In this document: positions 36,101 through 48,100 of the stretch, one piece after another
Layout of the letters: every line of letters starts with the position of its first letter
How positions within the stretch are numbered: the first letter of the stretch is position 1
Source: Nematostella vectensis
Lineage: Eukaryota; Cnidaria; Anthozoa; Actiniaria; Edwardsiidae
NCBI RefSeq assembly: GCF_932526225.1
Contig: NC_064038.1
Span: 4,944,741-5,008,740, forward strand
Direction of reading: 5' to 3'
DNA: 64,000 nt
Program-made: the position numbers and the translations under genes
The notes under the pieces: generated by a model
The model's database searches: none
What the model saw: the letters and a program-made list of their open reading frames with translations, nothing else
What the model was told of the DNA's origin: nothing

Positions 36101-39100
36101 ATGTTGATGTGTTTATTTCATGGTTGTGTCGATTTCGTTTTCACACGTTTTTTTTTTTTTACTTTTTATTTGTTATCACCCTTTTAGTCTCTTTTAAAGA
36201 AACCGGACCCTTTTCGGTACTTCGTCCTTTCCCCACTCTTTCTTTACCATTCTTTTCAATTTTAGGGGAGGCGGTATCTTGGCCCAAATGGAACTGAAAT
36301 GGCTGCAATTAAAATACAGGTAATTTTATTTTCTATGAAAGATTTGGGCCTGGATCATTCAAAATCTAAATTATCTATAATCTAATTACATTTATAAGTA
36401 CCTTGTTATTACCTGTCGAGGCTCAAATAGCAGCAAAATATTGTTTTGCGTTCTAATAAAATGCAGAATCAAGTTTTGTTCATAATAACAACCTTACATA
36501 ATATTTCCATTGATCAGTTAACGTTGAAGAGCATCCTTAAAGAAGGCCAATCATGCCGCCATTTTATGCTCCCGCAATGGCGAGTCGCACAAAGAACCCA
36601 TTTCCATCGCCTAATTCAAGCAAGTAACCAAGATATGGGTGATTGGCATTCTTTAAGAGCATTTACAGCCGTAAAATGCTCCAAAAATAAAAAAGGCAAA
36701 TCCTCAACTTAAAATCTGACTTACTTATAAAAAGAAAAAAAAGGATTGATCATCCTTTGCTCTGTCTTGGTGAACGCCTCTGTGAAACAGAGTAGTTGCT
36801 CTGACGTTTCGAGCGTTAGCCCTTTGACCTTTTCTACCCCACACCTTCGAACTTGTCTACCCCACACCTACGCAGACCATCTAGTTTTTCTACAGCTTGT
36901 CTGTAGTCCTTCTAGTTATACCATTTACTCTGTCTTGTTAGTCCACCTGGAGACGGCACAAGGATCGTACGGCGTACCTCATCTACAGGAAGCAGAAGTG
37001 GGCGGCAGGTAGGGTTTGCGAAAAGTTTTGTTTGGTTCGAGCTGCAGGATAAAGAACCTGCAAGAAAATGCCTCTAATGCCAGCGGCGTAGCCAGGATTT
37101 TTTAACAGAGGGGGCAAAAGGGTCTTTCAAGGCATTTTTTCCTGTTTTTTAGATAATGTCTCATACATTTACTGTAGTTTTGGCTGCTAAAAGGGGGGGG
37201 GGGGGGGTAGGGGGCCCCTAGGCCACTCCCCGGCTACGCCCCTGAATACTTCCTTATTGTGGAACTTGGCTCTCAAGGCACCTGTTATATATGTTCTACA
37301 TATGTTTTTAACTTGTTTAATAAAGACGCCTCATTTATGAAGATAATTCTTGATGTCTTCAATAACGATGCTCCATTGTATATCCAATTTACTTTTTGTG
37401 TAGGTGTGGTCAACATACCTAAGATATTACACAATTCTTTTTCCGTCTAGGTGTGGTCGACCTACCATACTACACATTTTTTCCACGTCTAGGTGTGGTC
37501 AACATATCTAAGATTACACATTTTTTTTGTATAGGGGTGATAGCAATATCGTGGATCATGAACTGCAAGTTGTCAATGATCAGGAAACAACTCAAACAGA
37601 CTCGACTCAACCAACTGGACCGATTCAGGATACGAACTAAGGTTCGGATAACCATTTCTTTTATCCTCTTGTTGGGATTTTAACAGTTTGAAATGTGTTG
37701 GTCATCAGAGGTTTAATTATTTTTTTGTGTGTGTGTTTATGGGCCAGTTGCAATTTAGATTGCTTGTAATTACTTTTTGGCGCACATTCGCAAAACAGCA
37801 TTTACAGTACGGCGCGCGCTACCGTGGCCACCTTGACAGTTCTGTGAAGTAAGCCAATAAGGATGTGAAAAACGTACTATCTGATACTACGCACGCTACC
37901 GTGGCCACCTTGACAGTTTTGTGAAGTAAGCCAATAAGGATACGAGAAACGTGCTACCTTATACAAAGCACGGTACCGTGGCCACCTTGACAGCTTTGCC
38001 AAGTAAGCCAATAAGGATGTGAGAAACGTGCTATATGATACAACGCGCGCTACCGTGGCCACCTTGACGGTTTTGTGAAGCAAGCCAGTAAGGGTGCGAG
38101 AAGAGAAACGTGATTTCTAATTGGCATCAACGTCACTAACCAACCAGCATGTTTAAGAAAGGAGTGCTTGAGTGCACTTCATAGCACAATAGAAACCTCC
38201 CAGATATGCTTATCGCCCATGCTAATCGCCCATCTTTATTAAAACGTGTCTTTGTGGCCACGATAGCGCGCGTCACTCTGTAAAACATCAAGTACGTGTT
38301 GGACACACGTGCGAGAATCCGCAAACGCTGTAGTTATGTAATGCTACCATAACATCATATTTACAGTATGATAATTTGTCTTCTTTTAGAGATTGAAACA
38401 AGAATGGCCCCGCATTCAGCAGTCTCGAAGAGTCATTATTCACTTACCGTCAATGGGTGAGCGCGATTGCTAGCTTTCCTCTGCCTCTCAACAATTTACA
38501 AGTAGCGCTCAACCATTGAATTGCTCTGTTTATAAGGTTTCCAGGTCATGGCATTTTTTTTTTGTTAGATATGCCTCAGGGTTTTTGGAGGTCGGGGTGT
38601 CTTTTCGAAAACAATTTATCACGTTTTTCATTGATTTGGAAAAGAATAAGATGCAGACAGACAGTCAGTAAAAAAACGTTTACTAACTAATCACAAGCAA
38701 AGATTTTAACACAGAAACTTGCTGAGACATGTTCCCATTCAACTGTTTGAATAAATTGCGCGAGATTGATGGGAATATACATCTGATCATACATATTTCC
38801 GCTGTTTACGGTTTTACAGGTTGACTGTAAGAAGATATACAAAATATTGAGCTAGACACATAATAGCTAGTGATGTCACCATGTGGTCGCCCTGGATTTA
38901 TGATACAATACTAACAATACCATATGACTACAATCTCTTTTTGCCACAGGGTACCCACAGCATATCCGTGATGACCTTAGTAATATCAGCCTACTTCAGA
39001 ACTTGCAAATGGCGAGACTGTGCGACATCGCCGGTAAGTAATTCTTATTAGGGCCTAGGGCCTCTCCGTAAGTCTGTCGGGAAGAAAGGAAACCATAATT

Positions 39101-42100
39101 TTCCATTTTTTCCATCGTTTTATGTCCCGCTTTGTTATAAATTCCCGTGAGGCCCGCGTTTTTATTCAATAACAGGTATTTTTTCAAAATTAATCGCCAA
39201 AAGGAGGGCCCTTAGTGTCTCTTTACAGCTCTATTCTATTAGGCCTCATCGGCGTAACCAATTGCTCGCAGAGGGTAAGTTGAATGCCCACTTTGCGCAC
39301 CCTGCCCACCCTCCTTAGGTATTCGCCTAAAGGAGCTGAGCATTGAGCCTACCCTAACCCACCGGTGTTTTTTAGACCCAAAGGTTGAGGTGATCTATAT
39401 CTGCCCGGTGGAAGTTAACGAGGAGGTGTACCAATACTACGCCAAGCTTTTGGCCATGAAGGCCCGCCCGCTAAGCTCGACCAAGAAGCCAGGCGAAGAA
39501 GACGACAATATAGAGAACCGATATAAGATCATCGTGCCAGACGCCGTAAATAGCTTTCCGGTCAGTGTGCTGCTACTACGATGCACTAAACACAAATTCT
39601 TGCGCACGAGCGATTTTCTGGGTGCTGTTATAATTACGTTATACGCGTTATATACTGTTAAACGCGTGTCAACTCAAAAATGCAATATTTGTTTTTCATG
39701 CTGGAAAAATGCTTTTCGTGCGTTCGACCACCAAGTGCTATTTCCACTAAGTGGATAACTCCGGGAACTGCAATATTTTTGTAAGGCGAGAAAAATGGCT
39801 CACGCGCGTCCGACCACGAAGTGCTATCCACTAAGTAGGCAACTTAACAGTGTATTTAGTTGTTAGGTGCGCGGGCAAATTCACATGCGCTACCCGTCGT
39901 CTAGGTGGATGGTGGATGGTGGATGGTGGATGGAAAGGTCTCAATCACTGACTAGCACAAGCACAGATTCATTAGTCTGCCACATGTTCCTCTGGCCGTA
40001 ACTCATTAAAGACAGCTATTGGCCACGAAAACGAATACAATCCGTGCTACGTTATATGTGCGTGTTCTCCACCACTTACTCTTACTTTTTCTCGCAGACA
40101 CACAACATGAGCCTGTCGTCAATTCTTATGTACAGCCCAAGAACCATCAAAAGGTCAGTAACAGGTCAATTCTTATGTACAGCCCAAGAACCATCAAAAG
40201 GTCAGTAACAAGTCAATTCTTATGTACAGCCCAAGAACCATCAAAGGGTCAGTAACAGGTCAATTCTTATGTACAGCCCAAGAACCATTAAAAAGTCAGT
40301 AACAGGTCAATTCTTATGTACAGCCCAAGAACCATCAAAAGGTCAGTAACAGGTCTTTGGCCTTTTTTTTAATCCTCGAGGATGGCAGGGAAGTAACAGA
40401 TGATTCAACAGATGATTTAACAGCGAGTTTAATAGTTTAGTGGTTGATGAGCAGGTCTTTGGCTTAAAAATAACAAAAAATATAAGGAAATGCACGGAAG
40501 AACATTAAATCCGCCCCCCTCTCCCCCTTCTTGAAATTCTTGCTTGCCCCCCCCCCCCTTTTTGGAGCTCCTGGATCCGCCCCTGATGAGTAAGAAGGGA
40601 ATCCAGCTTTTTATACAATGTGTCTCGACGGTAAAAGAATCCTAATGTCTCTTTCAGGATAAGAAATCTGATCAAAGGTCGGGACGCGTACATCGTGTCA
40701 GGAGTCGTGAACAAAGACGACGTCTACGTGGCAGACTTACTAGGTATGTCAGGATGATGATGGTGATGGTGATGATGATGGTGATGGTGGTGATGGTGAT
40801 GATGGTGATGGTGGTGGTGATGGTGATGGTGATGGTGATGGTGATGGTGATGGTGATGGTGATGGTGATGGTGATGGTGATGGTGATGGTGATGGTGATG
40901 GTGATGGTGATGGTGATGGTGATGGTGATGGTGGTGGTGGTGGTGATGGTGATGGTGATGGTGATGGTGATGGTGATGGTGATGGTGGTGGTGATGGTGA
41001 TGGTGATGGTGATGGTGATGATGAAATTGGTGTGAGTATTGATTTTGTTGATAATAACGATCGCATCTATAATTGATGGTGATGACGATGATGACGATGA
41101 TGAATAGAGTTGTAAGGGTGACGGTGATAATGATGATGATGATAATAACAATGGTGACGCTCAAACGGATTATGGTATTAATAATGATGGCTGTTCTTTC
41201 CGAGATAGCTAAAACCGTTTAGCAATGAATATTGAGACTCTCCCCTTCCACAGACATCCCCATCTTAAGTGCGGAGCCCGAAGTGTCCCAGCTATACTCC
41301 ACTAAGTCTGGCTCCAAGCGCATCTTCCGAAGCGGGCAGGTCTCCATTCCTCCAGGTCAGTTTGACATCTACAGCCTGCCACAGCTACACGAGAGTCTCT
41401 CGCAGCTCGTCACAGAGAACCTGCACGTGGAGAGATGGATCTTCAAGATGGACAGTGAGTTCAACGGCCGTGGCACAGGTATGGCTAAAGCCGGATTCAA
41501 ACGCACTGATTTGTCGGGCCGATGACATGAAGGAAAAACACGACATGACGCTTTAAATGAGCCCATCTAATAAGGCAGAAAACTTCTCTAAGTACTTAGT
41601 GAGTAATAGCAAACAAAATATCAAGTGCGACTTTTTTTAAATTGTTGCGACTTTTTGCAAAGTTTCATTGAAGTTTGAGCTTTTCGTCCATGAGCCCATA
41701 CATAGCGCACTTTATTTGTGTTTTGAAAAGCATTCCGGAATACAAGAACCGATGGCAATTGTAAGAAATTGTCTCGAATTGTAAAGCACACACGCCAATT
41801 CGATCGGCCCGGACAAGACGGAAAAAACCTGGAAAATGCGCCATTCATTGTCGATCAAGCATTATCAAGGTTAATTTGCAAAATACTTCAAAATAGCACA
41901 CTTCAAAACATTAATATTTCTACCTCGCTATTTCCGCTATTTAATTTTTTTGTAATCTATTGTAGTTGCTCTATTGTTCAATGTTCAAAACAACAATGAT
42001 GCGTGAAAACTATTTGCTTTTATTAATATTAAGTAGTTCAATGTTCAAAACAACAATGATGCGTGAAAACTATTTGCTTTTATTAATATTAGGAGTAGTC

Positions 42101-45100
42101 CTGATTGCCATTTTGACGTGACCGCTATTTAATTTTTTTGTAATCTATTGTAGTTGCTCTATTGTTCAATGTTCAAAACAACAATGATGCGTGAAAACTA
42201 TTTGCTTTTATTAATATTAAGTAGTTCAATGTTCAAAACAACAATGATGCGTGAAAACTATTTGCTTTTATTAATATTAGGAGTAGTCCTGATTGCCATT
42301 TTGACGTGACCGTGGAGCTAGACATTGTTAAAACACTTCCTTCGCACAAAAAGATCAAATGGCTTCACCCATCTTGACACTGTGTTCATTATTCAGAAAA
42401 GACTTGAAGGAGAAACAAAATTACTTCCTATTCTTCAGGCCTTCGAGCTATTTGAAGTCCGGATATCGCTTTATTAACAAAACCAAATACCGTGTATTTG
42501 ACGTACCGACCAGCGCCCTGGATTACTACAACTACCAGTTGACGACCCAAAACCTTGCAGCATTCGGCAACGACTTCGTGGCATTGGTGGAAAAAGAACC
42601 GGAAGAGCTCTTTAAAATGCATTGGCGCAGGTGGCTGCCGGATTTTCCCGCTGCTAGAGTAAAATCAGTCGAAGAGGGCCTTAAGGATGGGTTTCCTGTG
42701 GTGACATGGATGCCAGTGGAGTGTGTCCCGGATAATAAACACGTGCATGATCCCGTCATGCACTACCGTATTCACTTGAAGAGCGTGATTCCTGAGATCG
42801 GTGTACCGTGCCCAAAGTATATGAGCAAAGAGAGCGCAAGCTTTCCATGCTTTGTAAAGCCCGACCAGTCTAGTACGGGACTATACCATCAAAAGGCGTA
42901 CAACCAGGAGGAACTATACTATGCCATTAATAGAATAGAAGAGTTGTGGGATGGCGGATACGTAATCCAGGAATTTCTAAGTCAAGCTACTAAAGTCCGA
43001 GGGTACACTTTGTACTTATCGAAATCGGGAGAAGTCCACTGGATCGGGATTCTCACAGGAAGGTTTACCGGGTTTTCTTGGTCAGGAGGAATTGTAGACT
43101 GGAAGGAGCAAGAACCGCTGCAATCCGCTATCCGTGAGGAGTTTACCATTCCAATTTGTAAGTTCTTATTAAAGGAAGGGTACTTCGGAGTTTTGAACTT
43201 TGAGCTGATGTTTACTCCATGTGGCGCGTATTTGGTAGACTTGAACGTGCGCGTAGGAGATAGCACGACGTATCTGCTGATAGCTCCTTACATGGCGGAA
43301 AAGGGTTACACGAAGTCTAGTATGGAGGCGTTGAAGCATTTCAAGTGCTCGAGACAAGAGCTTGTGGAAAACGCGGATCGGATCAATAAAAGGTGCGAAG
43401 GAATGGTGTTAGTGATGTCGGCTATTGATGTTGATGGCGGAGGATGCAGTGCTGATGTCGCAGTCTACGGTAGATCGCATGATGACGTCACAAGCATGTG
43501 GAGGGAAATGGACAGAGATTGAGCTTGTGTTCAATAACCTGACCAACCTTTTAGTTCTCGACATTATATCAATGACTTATGTTACTAGCTTACCGATCCG
43601 GTATAAGTGCTGTCGTTGTAACTGTTAGTCATGAGTAGGCCCGATTTCTAGCTGAGCTTTTACGGTCTCTTTAGTTTTATTTTATTTTTTACTCGTGGAA
43701 CACGAGTTTTGTAAATAACCACGTAAATTTCACTGAAGTGGCGGCGGTGGTGTGGACACTTCGATTGCAAAGAATGATGGTCAATATATTGGACAATCGG
43801 AAAATGTTTACTTTGAAACCGCACAGAGAGCGAATCAAAACAGCTGTCTTATTGTATCTCTAGTCGCCATTTTTAATTAATTGTGGCAATCTTGTGAGTT
43901 TTCTACTTCAAGAAATTATTTTCTTTTGGGCGTCGAATCCTATCAAAAATCATGGTTATCTATGCTGCTAATAAAAGAGAACACACCAAGTCCACATTCG
44001 TGAGTGTAAAAGCGAATGTGAAGTGCCTTACGCTCGCTGGTGCAGATTTGAGACTTAATTGAAATAAAAGATATGTTTGATTTGTACTTCAAGCCTTTCT
44101 TGGCAGCGAGAAATGCATATTTGTCTTAGAATTCGTACATTTACGGCGCGATTTCAAATCTCCCGCCTCCCTTCGACGCCATTTTTGGTAGTTTACCTTC
44201 CCGACCCTCCTAGGGAAGGATTTGGTGAGCTTGGGCCCGCAATGACCACAGTCATTGCTTAGCAGTCTATCCTAAGGGATTATGCGTGCAATGGGGTACA
44301 AACAGAGCTAAATTTTGCCATTCTTAGCGTGTTTAGAAAACATGTTTCGTGGAGCGATTTTGCCTCATATCTTCGCATTTTTCTTGGCCTGTAGCATTCG
44401 TATTTCAACTAGACATTCGGGGAAATATGAAGAGCATTGTATAGAAATAAGCACCTAAAATGGGGAGAAGAGGAAAGGAAGACAGGAAGAAAAGACATTG
44501 CAGAAAATATTATGTGTAAGTTGTAAGTTCTGTACTGAAATAGCACACAACAAAGCAGGACATTAGAACTAAACATAAGCAGCAAACATCAGGTTTAAAG
44601 TCAAGATACATCATATATATTTTATTATTTTATAAGTCACTTTACAGCTGTAGTCAGGCCCGTGCCCAGGATTTTTCCTGGGAGGGTGCGAAATCCGAAA
44701 AAGGGGACCTAATGTTTCCGGGGGGGGGGGGGAGGGAGTTCTAATGCTCTGGTATTACATTATCTAGGGTGGTCATTACCTTTGGTCCTTTCTCTGGTGC
44801 CATCCTGCTGTTAGTACCAGACGTCTTGATCCAGAGCGTAAAGAAAGGCTAAGGGAATTTACCCTCACCCTGTCTGTCATTTATAAGTATACTGAACAGA
44901 GTACTAGGTACACCTGTTTGAATAGGGAGTATAGTGCAGTCAACTTGATTTTTAGGAGAGCACTTAGTCATTAGACCATTGTGCCCTCGTGCTAATTTAT
45001 CAGATGCAGGGTTAAAAGTAGGATTTAGTACAATCTCAATAAAATGCAATACTTACTATTTTTCTGTACAAAACAGTGGAGTGGGGAGTGGTATACAATA

Positions 45101-48100
45101 AAAGAAAGCATTTGTTTCAATATGTGTTTTTATAGTGCTTAACTGGCTCACAGAAACAGCAGAAAACCCTTTGTACAATGTCTCAGCTTGTATACTTTTA
45201 GTTTTATAAAGGGGCTGCCCAAACATATGTTTTATACTTTATAAGTTAAATTATACAAAATAGAGACATGACTTTTACTGTTTTGATTCAATGGATATCC
45301 CCCCCCCCCCCCCCCGTTACTGTAAGAATGAGAAGTCTTGAACTGAATGGATAAAAGAGAAAGCACTTTGGTTTATTCAAAAGCATAATCTATCAATTGC
45401 AGTTTATAAAATACGACTTCAGTAACACATAAATCAATTTGATAGCAACAAAACATGTTTCACTTATAAAATGTAAATGTAATACTGTATATGTCTAATG
45501 TATCTGCTTTTTCTTGAAGAGTATATCTTGTTGATTATTCAGATGTCACCATGACTTGCTTCTTAGGTATAGCTAGGATGAAATCATATAATTAATAAGA
45601 AAATATATAATAGATTCAACATGCAAGTTTGGTCCCCAATTCATTTAGACAGAGATTTATTAGAATACAAATAATGGACTGCTTTCTCTGATGATTTATG
45701 TGTATTGATAGAAAGATCCCAACATTAAAAAAACATATCATTTACTACATATTTATTTATACTTAAATTCCAACTTATAGTAGCTTGTAAATATATTTAA
45801 AACTTCACACACCACAAAACAATCTTTTCCGAGCTCTCAGCGATGTAAAAATAAAAACAAACAAGATTTGATCTTCAAACAACATATTTTTTATAGAAGG
45901 CCTGCGTTACTTCTATCGGCAGTTTTGTTGTGGACAAAGTCAAGATGCATTTTCTAGCAAAACAGAGTTTCCCCGCCACTTTAAGTACCTATAAGCTTAT
46001 GATGACTAATTTAAATCCTGTTTTCTGAGTTTAAAACCTATGAAAAGTAAATTTTATTCATAAAAAAAACTCACTTTTTTCGAGGTTTGAAATCGTTTTC
46101 CGATCATGCGTTTGTTCCTTTTTTGCGGAAGTCACGTTGGTTTCGTAGCTTTATATCTACTGAGTTTCCTTTTTTACACATTCTATCGGACTAGAAGGTA
46201 GAGTTGGCATTTTTATACCTAAGGAAGCGCTTTGAAACCTCTCCCCTCTGTATTTTGTAATTGACTCGGGCCGCCATCTTGATTTGATCCTCACTCAACG
46301 GCGGTTGATTGGCAAATGAGCCGATGCTTTCAATTGAAGCACCCATGTATACCGCGCCTTCGTGCACCGGAAATTCGAACAAACAGCGCGTGCGCCACTT
46401 TGCGCAGAAGGAGTGCGCAGTGCAATTCAAGGGAATTACCTTGAATAATTAGAAACAACACTAAACATCCCTCCATTCATTTACAGCCTATTGTGACGTC
46501 ACGCCTCACCTGAAGTGCTATTCGTGGGCTCTGAAGGAATGTCAGCGGTATGGTGAAAAGTGGGCCAAGAAATGGGCACACGAGCCCACGCTTATCAAGG
46601 TGTCAGCGGAGATCCCAGATATTCTATCCCGCCATGCGCACCCTGTAAATAGCGAATTGTATCCCACATGGGAAGGATTCCTGCACGACTTCTTGAAGAG
46701 AGGTAAGGCCGAACTAAATGGTCTGAAAAAGCTTCTAAGTTGATACACATACTCTAAATTGTCTCTAAAAGCTATTAAGTTGATACACATTAACTCATCC
46801 AAACCGCTGATAATTGCTGCTTGCTCTGATATGGCAAACAATCCTGTTTGACCCAAGGTAGAAGTATAAGAAAACGAAGACAGTCTGAAAAAAAAATAGA
46901 CATTTGGCCTATTGGGGTTTTGGTAGTTGGGGCTCAAGATCCCGCCCTCCCCCTAACTCCCATGCTATCTTTGCTCGATTTAAAAAAAAGAAACGTAATA
47001 ACAAGCCTTGTTTGCCATCTATGAGGGGATGGTAACATACATAGCAAGCATTCTTGTGGAATGTCAAGAGAGGAGGGAGAAGTCCCCAGTCTATGCGCGG
47101 TCGCTGGTGCTTGACCCCTAATACTAACATACTGTTGTCATTATTAGAGGATGTAGTGGAGGCGTGCCCTCTGTCTTTCTCCTACCTTGACCCCCTATAC
47201 TAAAGACATCTTGTCATTGGCTTAGGGTGTAGTGGAGGCGTGCCCTCTGTCTTTCTTCTACCTTGATCCCCTATACTAAAGACATCTTGTCATTGGCTTG
47301 GGGGTGTAGTGGAGGCGTGTCCTGTATCTTTCTCCTACCTTGATCCCCTATACTAAAGACATCTTGTCATTGGCTTGGGGTGTAGTGGAGGCGTGCCCGC
47401 TGTCTTTCTTCTACCTTGATCCCCTATACTAAAGACATCTTGTCATTGGCTTGGGATGTAGTGGAGGCGTGCCCTCTGTCATTCGGTGGAGTATTGCCCT
47501 TTGTCTTTCCCCTACCCTGATCCCCTATACTGACATCCTCTTGTCTTTGCTAGGGGGTGTGGTGGAGGCGTGCCCTCTGTCTTTCTCCAACCTTGATCCC
47601 CTATACTAAACACATCTTGTCATTGGCTTAGGGTGTTGTGGAGGCCTGCTCTCTTTCTTTCTTCCACCTTGAACCTCTATACTCAAATCATCTTGCCATT
47701 GGCTTGGGGGTGTAGTGGAGGTTGAGGTGTGGTGGAGGCGTGCCCTCTGTCTTTCCCCTACCCTGATCCCCTATACTGACATCCTCTTCTCATTGCTAGG
47801 GGGTGTGGTGGAGGCGTGCCCTCTGTCTTTCCCCTACCCTGATCCCCTATACTGACATCCTCTTCTCATTGCTAGGGGGTGTGGTGGAGGCGTGCCCTCT
47901 GTCTTTCCCCTATCCTGATCCCCTATACTGACATCCTCTTCTCATTGCTAGGGGGTGTGGTGGAGGCGTGCCCTCTGTCTTTCCCCTACCCTGATCCCCT
48001 ATACTGACATCCTCTTCTCATTGCTAGGGGGTGTGGTGGAGGCGTGCCCTCTGTCTTTCCCCTACCCTGATCCCCTATACTGACATCCTCTTCTCATTGC

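Noticed and set aside
40724..41164. Poly-His, Ser/Pro and Met/Val open frames of 90-159 codons
   Set aside because: They are translations of the (GATGGT)n microsatellite in all frames, inside an IQCH intron; no splice logic or start supports them.
42359..43522. Idea that the nested gene is the ATP-grasp of mycosporine-like amino-acid synthesis
   Set aside because: No dehydroquinate-synthase-like, O-methyltransferase or NRPS-like partner lies nearby. The N-terminus lacks the hydrophobic lead I associate with that enzyme. Only the broad family is supported.
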